Positions 1 through 7,956 of a stretch of 64,000 bases of DNA are shown piece after piece. The notes beneath the pieces were generated by a model, which saw only the letters and a program-made list of their open reading frames with translations, was not told the DNA's origin and searched no databases. The DNA comes from Pseudomonadota bacterium (lineage in GTDB: Bacteria > Desulfobacterota > Desulfobulbia > Desulfobulbales > JAGXFP01): positions 1-64,000 of the forward strand of contig JAHJAA010000045.1 in the NCBI GenBank assembly GCA_018814305.1, given 5' to 3'. Every line of letters begins with the position of its first letter. The stretch's first letter is position 1. The translations under genes were made by a program, and so were the position numbers.

Positions 1-135
1 ACCGCAACCAAAGATAATCGGCTATTGGGAATAACCTTCGCTCTTGTACGAAGCGAACAATACTGAAGAGCCTTGTGCGGGAAAACCGCACGCAGGGATC
101 TGTGAGAGGGCAGTCGGGTAACTGGCTGGTCTATC
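1..135 (+). mobile_element. 3' end of a group II intron (domains V and VI)
   Basis: Positions 68-100 have the form of a group II intron domain V: GAGCC, a stem of GTGCGG pairing with CCGCAC across a GAAA-type loop, and a closing GGGATC. The AGC catalytic triad lies at 69-71. It is followed by TGTGAGAGGG and an imperfect domain VI hairpin (CAGTC 111-115 pairing with GGCTG 124-128) that ends in a CTAT around 131-134, matching the usual 3' terminal AY of these introns. A short hairpin upstream (CTTCG/CGAAG, 36-53) would fit the domain IV-V linker. The reverse transcriptase ORF, if present, lies outside the window to the left. The intron boundary is inferred by pattern and not proven. Confidence 0.65.
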
Positions 136-297
136 TTAATTTCTGAATATATTTTTTTGCAGCAACTCCTTGTGAATCAATGCATAATAAAAAATTCCTG
201 GTACCGAAGGGTACGTATCCATCCACGAAACAATCATCAAGACAGAGGACATACCGGCGTGGAACCGCAATCAGCTGTCTCTTCCGATCCTTCCCCC

Positions 298-1203
298 ATG
301 GCTCAATCCCTGGAAAATTTTCATCAATGGCTTCAGGTCGAAAGGGGGTACTCAAAAAATACCGTTGAGAGCTACGGCAGGGATCTCACGGAATTCACCG
401 GTTTTGCCAAGATCCTTGATCCGGTGGCCATTGATACCCAGATAGTCCGTTCCTATGTTTATTCCCTGGCCGCCAAGAATAAAAGCTCTTCAGTGGCGAG
501 GAAACTCTCGGCTCTTCGGACCTTCTTTAATTTTCTTCTGAAGCGTAAGTTGATTGAAAAAAACCCGGTAGCGGCCATTTCCATGCCGAAACTTGATCGG
601 TACATGCCGGTTTTTTTGACCGTTGATGAAATGTTCGCCCTCTTGGAAGCCCCTGGCGAACAGGATACTTTTGCCCCTCGTGATCGAGCAATCCTGGAAT
701 TTCTCTATTCAACCGGGGTCCGAGTGGCGGAACTCGTTGGATTGACCATGAACGATCTTGATTTCGACACTGAAATTGTTAAAGTGCACGGCAAAGGAAA
801 CAAAGAGCGAATCGTCCCCATCGGCAAACCGGCCCTTGAGGCGTTACGAATGTCACTCCCACTCAGAGATAGGTTGATTGCCGCCTGTCTGCAGCGTGGT
901 AATCAACCTGATCGAAATGGACTTTTTTTAAACAGCCGAGGGCAACGTTTGACGGTTCGAAGTGTCGAGCGACTGGTCTCAAACTATGCCCTCCGGGCCG
1001 GAATCATCACCAGGGTAACCCCACACGCTCTGCGTCATTCATTTGCCACCCATCTTCTGGAGATGGGAGCAGACCTCCGGTCGGTCCAGGAATTGCTGGG
1101 GCATGCCAGTCTATCGACGACCCAGAAATATACCCATCTGAATATGGATTATCTGACGGAAGTGTATGATCGGGCCCATCCAATGGCCCGTAAAAAATCA
1201 TAA
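298..1203 (+). CDS. xerC: Tyrosine recombinase XerC
   Basis: Site-specific tyrosine recombinase that, with XerD, resolves chromosome dimers at dif near the septum. The N-terminal SAM-like core-binding domain (about residues 5-90, with the [17 protein letters not shown] segment) precedes the catalytic domain. The catalytic set is visible: Arg in STGVRVAEL, Lys in [12 protein letters not shown], His and Arg in [12 protein letters not shown], His in [11 protein letters not shown], and the nucleophile Tyr in QKYTHL. ATG 298 gives 301 residues, the normal XerC length. A GTG at 259, preceded by AGAGGA at 244-249, is an alternative start adding 13 residues. The reading frame stays open upstream to 157, but that stretch has no family-like sequence. 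The gene lies about 160 bp after a group II intron end and is followed 10 bp later by hslV, a common arrangement. Confidence 0.93.
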   Translation: MAQSLENFHQWLQVERGYSKNTVESYGRDLTEFTGFAKILDPVAIDTQIVRSYVYSLAAKNKSSSVARKLSALRTFFNFLLKRKLIEKNPVAAISMPKLDRYMPVFLTVDEMFALLEAPGEQDTFAPRDRAILEFLYSTGVRVAELVGLTMNDLDFDTEIVKVHGKGNKERIVPIGKPALEALRMSLPLRDRLIAACLQRGNQPDRNGLFLNSRGQRLTVRSVERLVSNYALRAGIITRVTPHALRHSFATHLLEMGADLRSVQELLGHASLSTTQKYTHLNMDYLTEVYDRAHPMARKKS

Positions 1204-1213
1204 GAGGCAGGAG

Positions 1214-1789
1214 ATGATCGAACAGAATAAGAGAAGGGAGGGCGCTCCCGGACAGATCAGGTCGACGACGATCATCGCCGTTCGCCATAAAGGGTACGTG
1301 ACCGTTGGCGGAGATGGTCAGGTAACCTTAGGCAACACCGTGATGAAACATCAGGCTCGAAAGGTTCGGCGGCTCTATGACAATAAAGTAATAACCGGTT
1401 TTGCCGGGGCAACCGCCGATGCCTTCACCCTGTTTGACCGCTTGGAACAGAAACTTGAGCAATACAACGGCAATTTGATGCGGGCGGCGGTGGAATTAGC
1501 CAAGGACTGGCGTACCGATAAGATGCTGCGACGTCTGGAAGCGATGCTGGTGGCGGTTGACCATAAGCATTCTCTCCTGATTACCGGGACCGGGGACGTT
1601 ATTGAACCCGATGATGGAATCCTGGCCATCGGTTCCGGGGGCCCCTACGCCCAGGCCGCAGCAAGAGCACTGATCGGCCACAGTAACCTGGACGCCGAAA
1701 CCATCTGTCACGAGGCCATGAAGATAGCGGCCTCACTCTGTATCTATACCAATGACTCCATAATTCTTGAAACGATGAAGGTCGAATAA
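1214..1789 (+). CDS. hslV: ATP-dependent protease subunit HslV (ClpQ)
   Basis: Proteolytic threonine-peptidase core of the HslUV (ClpYQ) complex, a two-ring bacterial proteasome relative that degrades unfolded and regulatory proteins in the cytoplasm. The mature N-terminal Thr is the first Thr of [11 protein letters not shown] (Thr18 here), so a propeptide of about 17 residues is removed. The GDGQVTLG and [13 protein letters not shown] segments are typical of the family. The start at 1214 is chosen for the AGGCAGGAG just upstream. The open frame reaches back to 1166 inside xerC, but that extension is not family-like. hslU begins 3 bp after the stop, so the two are surely cotranscribed. Confidence 0.95.
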   Translation: MIEQNKRREGAPGQIRSTTIIAVRHKGYVTVGGDGQVTLGNTVMKHQARKVRRLYDNKVITGFAGATADAFTLFDRLEQKLEQYNGNLMRAAVELAKDWRTDKMLRRLEAMLVAVDHKHSLLITGTGDVIEPDDGILAIGSGGPYAQAAARALIGHSNLDAETICHEAMKIAASLCIYTNDSIILETMKVE

Positions 1790-1792
1790 TTC

Positions 1793-3160
1793 ATGGAAAA
1801 TCCGCAAGCGCTTACCCCAAAAGAGATTGTCGCTGAACTTGACAAATATATCATCGGCCAGGAAAAGGCCAAGCGGTTTACCGCCGTAGCTCTCCGTAAT
1901 CGCTGGCGTCGACAACAGGTTCCTCCGCCCCTTCGTGATGAGATTGCACCGAAAAACATTATCATGATTGGACCAACCGGGGTAGGAAAGACTGAAATTG
2001 CAAGGCGTCTGGCCCGATTGGCCCAATCTCCGTTTTTAAAAATCGAGGCCTCTAAATTCACCGAGGTCGGCTATGTCGGGCGTGATGTGGAATCGATAAT
2101 TCGTGATCTGACCGAACTTGCAGTCAGTATGGTCAAGGAGGAAGAACAGGAAAAAGTGACAGCGCGGGCCGCTGAACTTGCCGAAGAACGTCTCCTTGAT
2201 GTCTTGGTTCCACCTCGACCACGATACACCTCAGAACCAGCTTCGATGCAGGTGGAAAGTCCAACTATTCAAGAGGATACCACTCGAGAAAAATTCCGGA
2301 GAATGCTACGCGAAAGCGAACTCGATGATCGTGAGGTGGAAATCGACATCGATCAACCCCAATCAATGCCGATGATCGAAATATTATCCGGAGGTGGCAT
2401 GGATGATATGGGTAATGGTCTGAAAGATGTCTTTGGTAAGATGTTCCCCCAAAAGTCCCAAAAGCGCAAGGTGCTGGTCAGTGAAGCCATGGTTTTGTTG
2501 ACCCACGAGGAAGCCGGGAAACTTATCGATATGGAAATGGTTGCCAGAATGGCGGTTAAACGAACGGAACAATCAGGGATAGTCTTTCTTGATGAAATTG
2601 ACAAGATCACCTCCCGATCCGGGGGCCAGCAAACCGCCGAAGTTTCCCGGGAAGGGGTCCAGCGTGATCTTCTCCCCATTGTCGAGGGAGCCAACGTCAC
2701 TACCAAATACGGCATGGTTAAAACCGATCATATTCTATTCATTGCCAGCGGGGCCTTTCATCTGAGCCGACCTTCAGATCTCATCCCGGAATTGCAGGGG
2801 AGATTCCCCATCAGGGTTGAGCTGGACGCTCTGACTGAAGAGGACTTTTTCCGAATATTGACCGAACCTCGGAATGCCCTCATCAGTCAGTATGTCGCGC
2901 TGATGGCCACCGAGGGAGTTGAACTGATTTTTGAAGAAGATGCCATTCGCGAAATAGCCAGGATCGCAGCCGATGTCAACAGCCGGACCGAGAACATTGG
3001 AGCCCGGCGACTCCATACCATTCTCGAACGGGTTCTGGAAAAAATCTCCTTCGAAGCCCCTGGAATGAAGGGAGAGGATTTGGTGATATCAGCGAACTAT
3101 GTTCTTGAACAATTGACGGATATTTCCGGCGACGAGGATTTGAGCCGGTTTATCTTATAA
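1793..3160 (+). CDS. hslU: ATP-dependent protease ATPase subunit HslU (ClpY)
   Basis: AAA+ unfoldase that recognises, unfolds and feeds substrates into HslV. The N-terminal segment [17 protein letters not shown] is the classic HslU opening. Walker [10 protein letters not shown] is at about residues 60-68, the pore loop GYVGRDVES follows, the I-domain insertion lies in the middle (about 110-230), and Walker [11 protein letters not shown] is at about 262. The sensor region and arginine finger part ([22 protein letters not shown]) are near the C-terminus, which ends in SRFIL; HslU inserts its C-terminal tail into HslV. At 455 residues it is slightly longer than the E. coli protein (443). It is the second gene of an hslVU pair. 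Confidence 0.96.
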   Translation: MENPQALTPKEIVAELDKYIIGQEKAKRFTAVALRNRWRRQQVPPPLRDEIAPKNIIMIGPTGVGKTEIARRLARLAQSPFLKIEASKFTEVGYVGRDVESIIRDLTELAVSMVKEEEQEKVTARAAELAEERLLDVLVPPRPRYTSEPASMQVESPTIQEDTTREKFRRMLRESELDDREVEIDIDQPQSMPMIEILSGGGMDDMGNGLKDVFGKMFPQKSQKRKVLVSEAMVLLTHEEAGKLIDMEMVARMAVKRTEQSGIVFLDEIDKITSRSGGQQTAEVSREGVQRDLLPIVEGANVTTKYGMVKTDHILFIASGAFHLSRPSDLIPELQGRFPIRVELDALTEEDFFRILTEPRNALISQYVALMATEGVELIFEEDAIREIARIAADVNSRTENIGARRLHTILERVLEKISFEAPGMKGEDLVISANYVLEQLTDISGDEDLSRFIL

Positions 3161-3202
3161 TTTTTCAACCACTTATAAAAATATTGAAATAAGGAAAGAC
3201 GA

Positions 3203-3718
3203 ATGCAGGATTTTGATCCGGAACTGAAATATTGCCCAAAATGTAAAGATGAGTACCGAGCTGAAATTGAGCGGTGCGCCGGTTGTGGCGATCGGTTGTT
3301 ATCCGGGCTGGAGATGTTGAACGGTATGGAAGTCAGGAAATCCAGAAAAAGCCAGCGGAGCAACACCTTGAGCCCGGAGGATGATCTGGTCAAGGTCAGC
3401 CGTGGACCATTGAACGATATGAAAGTCTACCGGATGCTTCTTGAAGGAGAAGGCATCGCAACCCTCCTGGCCGGAGACGACAAATCATGTGGAAAAGGCT
3501 GCGGCTGCGGCAACTTCGATCTGGTGGTCCGGAGAAGCGATGGTGCTGATGCCATGCGGATGATTGAAGATGAAATCCGCCGGACGACCCGGTTGGCAGA
3601 CCATCAACATGAGGGTGACTCGGTTTATGATGCCTCAGCAAAGGAGGTTGTCTGCCCGGCATGCGGCCATCGGTTTGCCACAGCCGCCGAATGTCCTGAT
3701 TGTGGCTTATGCTTTTAA
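3203..3718 (+). CDS. Zinc-ribbon protein with a DUF2007-like central domain
   Basis: Small cytoplasmic protein of 171 residues. The N-terminus carries a zinc ribbon (CPKCKDEY...CAGCGDRL, residues 13-34). The middle (about 65-130) resembles the DUF2007 signal-transducing domain, which usually reads as 'can act in place of a missing ligand, acquired through aging sequences'; here the recognisable part is DMKVYRMLLEGEGIATLLAG. A cysteine-rich insert, CGKGCGCG, sits inside it. A second zinc ribbon (CPACGHRF...CPDCGLC) closes the protein. The function is unknown; protein-protein or metal-dependent signalling is inferred from domain type only. A clear AAGGAA Shine-Dalgarno precedes the ATG. It is 42 bp after hslU and may be read from the same transcript. 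Confidence 0.75.
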   Translation: MQDFDPELKYCPKCKDEYRAEIERCAGCGDRLLSGLEMLNGMEVRKSRKSQRSNTLSPEDDLVKVSRGPLNDMKVYRMLLEGEGIATLLAGDDKSCGKGCGCGNFDLVVRRSDGADAMRMIEDEIRRTTRLADHQHEGDSVYDASAKEVVCPACGHRFATAAECPDCGLCF

Positions 3719-3750
3719 GAATCGCCTCGGCAGAAGTGATGGAATAAACC

Positions 3751-3780
3751 GACTCTTGAGGGCATCTATCCTCAAGAGTC
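3751..3780. terminator. Hairpin between convergent genes
   Basis: A perfect 11-bp inverted repeat (GACTCTTGAGG at 3751-3761, CCTCAAGAGTC at 3770-3780, 8-nt loop) lies between the zinc-ribbon gene and the convergent CooC-type gene and touches the latter's stop codon. There is no good T-tract on either strand, so it may only be a 3'-end stabilising hairpin. Confidence 0.4.
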
Positions 3781-4537
3781 AGGTCGTTCCCTCCAGAGCC
3801 GTCAAGATTTTCTGAATTTCAGCCTCAACCGCTGACAATTGTGAGGGAATCGGTTGACCCTGGCGCTCGGCCCGGCGAATTGCCTTCGAATCGGGCAGGG
3901 CGGCAATCGTTTTTTCTCCCAGCCCTGATTCCAGAAAGACGAGGTCGTCGGGTTCCATTATCCGATTGCCCACAAAGTGAACGGAATGAATCCCCACATC
4001 ATTAGCAAGTTTCTTGACCTTGAGTGCGGTTCTGATACTGGACTGTGAAGGGATAACCACGGTGAGCAGATGATCTACCCCGGCGATGGTCCCTCGCCCC
4101 AGATGCTCAACACCAGCCTCCATATCCAACAGAACGTACTGGGTTGGTTTGAGCAGCATCTTTGTAAGCATCCGGCGGAGCACGGTATTCTCAGCACAGG
4201 CACAGCCCGAATCCCCGGTTTCTATGGAACCGAGAACCATGAGCCGGAGGCCGTTTTCTTCAACCATAAACTGGGCAAGCAGATCATCAACCTGGGGGTT
4301 GATATTGTAAAACGGTGAGCCCTCAGTTTTCCCGGATCGTTCGACCAGGAGAGTTTTCATCTCGGCGATGGGGACAATCCCACCGGGATTGGTTATTCCA
4401 ATGGTCTGGGCCATATGAGGACTGGAATCCGCATCAATGATCAGGACCTCCTTGCCGGCCCGTTTGAGCAGTTCGGCCAATAGGGCCATAATGGTGGTTT
4501 TACCCACGCCTCCCTTACCACTGATTGCAATTTTCAT
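3779..4537 (-). CDS. CooC-type P-loop ATPase (CODH nickel insertion / MinD family)
   Basis: A 252-residue ATPase of the MinD/ParA/Mrp superfamily. The N-terminus MKIAISGKGGVGKTT has the deviant Walker A with the signature Lys (KGGVGKT), followed by EVLIIDADSSPHMAQTIG (Walker A' Asp), DMEAGVEHLGRGT and a CACAE segment. This is the CooC/AcsF pattern: homologues mature the Ni-Fe-S cluster of carbon monoxide dehydrogenase. No CODH gene lies in this window, so the target cannot be confirmed here; related ATPases of unknown target are common in anaerobes. The start at 4537 is the first Met before the P-loop. It is transcribed away from the namZ-like gene. Confidence 0.75.
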   Translation of the reverse strand: MKIAISGKGGVGKTTIMALLAELLKRAGKEVLIIDADSSPHMAQTIGITNPGGIVPIAEMKTLLVERSGKTEGSPFYNINPQVDDLLAQFMVEENGLRLMVLGSIETGDSGCACAENTVLRRMLTKMLLKPTQYVLLDMEAGVEHLGRGTIAGVDHLLTVVIPSQSSIRTALKVKKLANDVGIHSVHFVGNRIMEPDDLVFLESGLGEKTIAALPDSKAIRRAERQGQPIPSQLSAVEAEIQKILTALEGTT

Positions 4538-4645
4538 GATTGATGAGTTCCCTGATCGATTTTTTGCAAGGCCTTCAACGGAATTTTATTTCCCACTGGG
4601 CGCCCAGGTTCTTGTCTGATTTATATCTTGAAGGAGTAAACCTTT

Positions 4646-4717
4646 ATGGCTTGGGCAAAACCAGTGTGGTTTGAAATCCAGATTATAATCACTTGGCGTG
4701 AAAAATATAGATTTTAA
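4646..4717 (+). CDS. Possible micropeptide, 23 residues, PqqA-like N-terminus
   Basis: A short reading frame starting at ATG 4646 with a strong Shine-Dalgarno AAGGAG at 4631-4636 encodes MAWAKPVWFEIQ and 11 more residues ending EKYRF. The opening W-x-KP-x-x-E-I resembles PqqA, the precursor of pyrroloquinoline quinone. However, the Glu-x3-Tyr pair that PqqE crosslinks is not in the PqqA position, and no pqq gene is visible nearby. A second micro-ORF (4732-4800, 22 residues, preceded by AAGGA at 4717-4721) follows directly. It may be a degenerate remnant, a leader peptide, or chance. Confidence 0.3.
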   Translation: MAWAKPVWFEIQIIITWREKYRF

Positions 4718-4813
4718 GGATAAATTACTGCATGAATGATCTGCAGAACACTGGAAGTTGGTTTTATAGAAATCCCCGGATTCATCCTTTATATTTATGA
4801 AAGTAGATTGATT

Positions 4814-5986
4814 ATGATTCAAACTGTGAAAACCGGGCTGGAACAACTGCTCGCAGATTCCACTCGGTTAAAAGGACAACGCCTCGGTTTGCTTTGTAAT
4901 CAGGCCTCAACTGATCGTTCATTCAGACACGGAAGGGATCTGATCAACCAAACTCTTCCGGGGCAACTCACCTCCCTGTTTACTCCCCAGCACGGCTTCT
5001 TTGGTGACAAACAGGATAACATGATCGAATCCGATCATACCGTTGATCAGATATCAGGTCTGCCGGTTTATAGTCTTTACGGTGAGGTGAGACGTCCAAC
5101 TCCTGAGATGTTCAGTTCGATTGATCTGCTGCTGGTGGATCTCCAGGATGTGGGGACCAGGGTCTATACCTTTATTTCCACTCTCGCCTACTGTCTTGAA
5201 GCAGCAAGAGAATCAGGGATCACGGTCGTGGTTCTTGATCGGCCCAATCCAATCGGAGGATTAACGATTGAAGGCAATCTCCTTGAAAAAGATTGTCGGT
5301 CCTTTGTCGGGCTCTATTCCCTGCCCATGCGCCACGGTCTGACCATGGGCGAAATCGCCTTGATTTTTAATGAACATTTTGGAATAGATGCCAAACTTGA
5401 AGTCATCCCCATGGCCGGCTGGCGGCGGGAGATGACCTTTCCCGAAACCGGGCTCCCCTGGCTCTTTCCGTCCCCCAATATGCCAAGTTTTAACACGGCC
5501 CTGGTCTATCCCGGGCAGGTTCTCTGGGAAGGAACCAACCTCTCCGAGGGAAGGGGTACCTGTTTGCCTTTCGAGATATTCGGGGCTCCGTTTATCGATC
5601 ATCAGGACGTTCTCAACTTGCTGCCGGAAGAGAGCTCTAGGGGTTGTATATTACGGCCCATCGCCTTTGAGCCCACCTCCAACAAACATTGCAGCGTCCT
5701 CTGCCAAGGATTTCAGATCCAGGTCACCGATCCACATCTGTTTGCTCCATACCGATTAAGCCTGAATCTCTTGCAGATCATACGTCATCTCTACCCTGAT
5801 CATTTTTTTTATAAAGATCCTCCCTATGAATATGAATATGAGAAACTACCGATGGATCTGATTATTGGCAGCCAAAAGGTTCGCCATGGTTTGGAACAGG
5901 GAGTGACGGTGGCCGATCTGGAAGGTGAATGGTTGAAGGATTTGGCGGATTTTGATTGCCTTCGGCGAAAATATTTTTTGTATTGA
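4814..5986 (+). CDS. NamZ-type exo-beta-N-acetylmuramidase (DUF1343 family)
   Basis: A 390-residue protein of the DUF1343 family, characterised in Bacillus as NamZ, which releases N-acetylmuramic acid from non-reducing ends of peptidoglycan fragments. Family segments visible are RLGLLCNQAS near the N-terminus, LFTPQHGFFGD, LLVDLQDVGTRVYTFISTL, VLDRPNPIGG, and FPSPNMPS and GTNLSEGRGT in the second half. No clear signal peptide follows this start, so the site of action is unsure. ATG 4814 is chosen because the family sequence begins soon after it (GLEQLL). The open frame reaches back to 4736, but that extension reads as non-coding. The likely role is peptidoglycan turnover or recycling. Confidence 0.85.
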   Translation: MIQTVKTGLEQLLADSTRLKGQRLGLLCNQASTDRSFRHGRDLINQTLPGQLTSLFTPQHGFFGDKQDNMIESDHTVDQISGLPVYSLYGEVRRPTPEMFSSIDLLLVDLQDVGTRVYTFISTLAYCLEAARESGITVVVLDRPNPIGGLTIEGNLLEKDCRSFVGLYSLPMRHGLTMGEIALIFNEHFGIDAKLEVIPMAGWRREMTFPETGLPWLFPSPNMPSFNTALVYPGQVLWEGTNLSEGRGTCLPFEIFGAPFIDHQDVLNLLPEESSRGCILRPIAFEPTSNKHCSVLCQGFQIQVTDPHLFAPYRLSLNLLQIIRHLYPDHFFYKDPPYEYEYEKLPMDLIIGSQKVRHGLEQGVTVADLEGEWLKDLADFDCLRRKYFLY

Positions 5987-6128
5987 TGTCTCAATCCCTG
6001 GTACAGCTGGATAAATAAGGATTACATTGGCCCTAATCCGGACTAGAATAGTTCATGACACACGACGAAAAGAAAAGAATATCTGTTGATTCCAAAAAAA
6101 TGGGACGAGCAAGAGGCCCCGCTGGATT

Positions 6129-6938
6129 ATGATTAGCTTTCCATTTTTCAAAACAACCCGACCAAAAAACCGTGGATCATCTGCACTGAACGAATCCCAT
6201 TCCGACGGAACGGGAGATCCGCGACATGATGTTGAAAAAGAACAGTTCAGAACCGTCCTGGAGACCATGCAGGCGACAAGGATCCAGGAAAGGCTGGAGA
6301 TCCTTGACCTCTTCCTGTCCATTGAACAGCATGTGACCTTACTGGAACTTGCCGTACTCGTGAGGGAGAAAAATCCTGCCCGTATTCATGATATGAACTT
6401 CCTGAAGGAAACCATGGAAATGTTCTGTCAGTGCGGGTTCGCCAGAAAAAGAATTTTTGAAAGTCAGGATCCAGTTTATGAACACCATCATCTGGGAGCG
6501 CATCATGACCATTTCATCTGTACTGCCTGCGGCGAAATCAGAGAATTTCACAATCCTGCCTTGGAACGGTTACAGCTTGAGATTGCCATGGAACATCATT
6601 TTCATCCATTGCAGCATAAGATGGAAATCTATGGTCTTTGTACCAACTGCCTTGAGCAACGGGAACCAAAGCCACCGCTGCTGCTGACCACGGTGGGTGA
6701 ACGGGTTAAAATCGTTGAAATAACCGGTAGCAGAGAGGTTCGTGGTCGTCTTGCCGCCATGGGTCTCTCGCCTGGAACAATCCTGGAGGTGATCAACCGG
6801 AATCCGGCCGGACCGGTTATAGTCGCCACCAATGATGTTCGAATTGCCCTTGATACCTCGTTAGCCGCAAACATCAGGGTTGTCCATTCATGTCGACACC
6901 CCCATTGCCTCGACCAGGAAAATCATCCCTTATCGTAA
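6129..6938 (+). CDS. Fur family regulator fused to a C-terminal FeoA domain
   Basis: A two-domain protein of 269 residues. The N-terminal half (about 35-180) is a Fur-type winged helix plus dimerisation domain: the metal-site cluster HHHLGAHHDHFICTACGEI, the dimer-face His run MEHHFHPLQHKMEIYGLC, and two CxxC pairs (CTAC and CTNC) for structural zinc. The C-terminal part (about 188-255) is an SH3-like FeoA domain (TVGERVKIVEITGSREVRGRLAAMGLSPGT... split across the domain). FeoA normally assists FeoB Fe(II) transport, so the fusion probably couples iron sensing with a FeoA-like module. No feoB is in the window. Start ATG 6129 is tentative; residues 1-35 are low in family similarity. It overlaps the convergent DUF2156 gene by 16 bp at 6923-6938. 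Confidence 0.85.
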   Translation: MISFPFFKTTRPKNRGSSALNESHSDGTGDPRHDVEKEQFRTVLETMQATRIQERLEILDLFLSIEQHVTLLELAVLVREKNPARIHDMNFLKETMEMFCQCGFARKRIFESQDPVYEHHHLGAHHDHFICTACGEIREFHNPALERLQLEIAMEHHFHPLQHKMEIYGLCTNCLEQREPKPPLLLTTVGERVKIVEITGSREVRGRLAAMGLSPGTILEVINRNPAGPVIVATNDVRIALDTSLAANIRVVHSCRHPHCLDQENHPLS

Positions 6939-7849
6939 CCATGGTCAACCTGGGTGGCGACATCCTTTCTATAGGCTGAAAACTTCACTATCATGTGATC
7001 TGGGTAATAGGTTTCCTTGGCCTGGCGGAGTCCTGGAATTCCCAAATCCTGCTCCCGGTTGACGTAGGTGTACTCCTGCAGACACTCCCGCGCCATCCAC
7101 TGATTGATCAATTGCCCCAGGCCAGTGAAGTGGGGAAGGGCCTTCTCAAAATGACAGACAGCGGTGTCATGGTTTAATCGTTCCCCGATACAGAACGCTG
7201 CGATGTCTCCATCTATCCGAATGGCGCCGCCAAACAGCCTGAAGTTGTTGAAGTGTTGAATGGTTTCAAGAATTGCTCGGGATTCATTCCGCAGCCCTGG
7301 ATCGAGATCACATTCCCTGATCGTGCACCACTGGGAAAGCAGTTCCAAGCATTCATCCGGGGTATCACCGACCAACCGTTCAAATTCACAGTGATACTTC
7401 CCCAGGCATTGTTTTATGTGATTCCTTTTACCGGCAAAATTTCTCCCTTTGAGTTCGATCAGATCCTGAACCCGATAAACATAATCGGCGTTATCCCGAT
7501 CAGGAGCGATAAAAAATCGAGTCGAGTCGAGTCCGCTGACCACATCAGCAGTCAGCCTCACTCCCCCGATAAGATCGGAACCAAGGTGGTTGAAAATATC
7601 CTGAATGGCCGCCGGACCGATGGGTGGGCCAAATAAAACCCATTTATTGGTGTGACAACGATCCGGTTTGATTAAAAAGATCAGGGTGTTGTCGATCTCA
7701 CAAAACCAGGTGGGGCGGGCCGTGCGCCAGACATAAATATTCGTCAGGGTCAACTCAGAGATAATCGGAGGGTAACGATCGAGATAATCATGGATTAATG
7801 GAAAAGACTGTTGATCGATGGGGATGACCGAATTCATTGAAGATGTCAT
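6923..7849 (-). CDS. DUF2156 protein (GNAT-fold, lysyl-phosphatidylglycerol synthase C-terminal type)
   Basis: A 308-residue protein matching the DUF2156 family, the soluble domain that in MprF transfers aminoacyl groups from charged tRNA to phosphatidylglycerol. Recognisable segments are PPIISELTLTNIYVWR, the DYVYRVQDLIELKGRNF core, KRNHIKQCLGKYH, and EKALPHFTGLGQLINQWMARE, followed by YVNREQDLGIPGLRQAKETY near the C-terminus. There is no transmembrane flippase domain, so it is a stand-alone soluble version and its substrate is not known. The last residues overlap the convergent Fur-FeoA gene. Confidence 0.8.
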   Translation of the reverse strand: MTSSMNSVIPIDQQSFPLIHDYLDRYPPIISELTLTNIYVWRTARPTWFCEIDNTLIFLIKPDRCHTNKWVLFGPPIGPAAIQDIFNHLGSDLIGGVRLTADVVSGLDSTRFFIAPDRDNADYVYRVQDLIELKGRNFAGKRNHIKQCLGKYHCEFERLVGDTPDECLELLSQWCTIRECDLDPGLRNESRAILETIQHFNNFRLFGGAIRIDGDIAAFCIGERLNHDTAVCHFEKALPHFTGLGQLINQWMARECLQEYTYVNREQDLGIPGLRQAKETYYPDHMIVKFSAYRKDVATQVDHGYDKG

Positions 7850-7956
7850 TGGGTTATGAATACTCAGAGCTGTCTTGCATTCGCGAAGGGGAGTGATTAG
7901 TATGGCTGATCCGTGGTTGATTCTCTCTATTATTTTTATCTTATTTTTGATTGATT

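Noticed and set aside
131-355. Minus-strand open frame overlapping the xerC upstream region
   Set aside because: No ribosome site or family-like sequence; it is antisense to the xerC 5' end.
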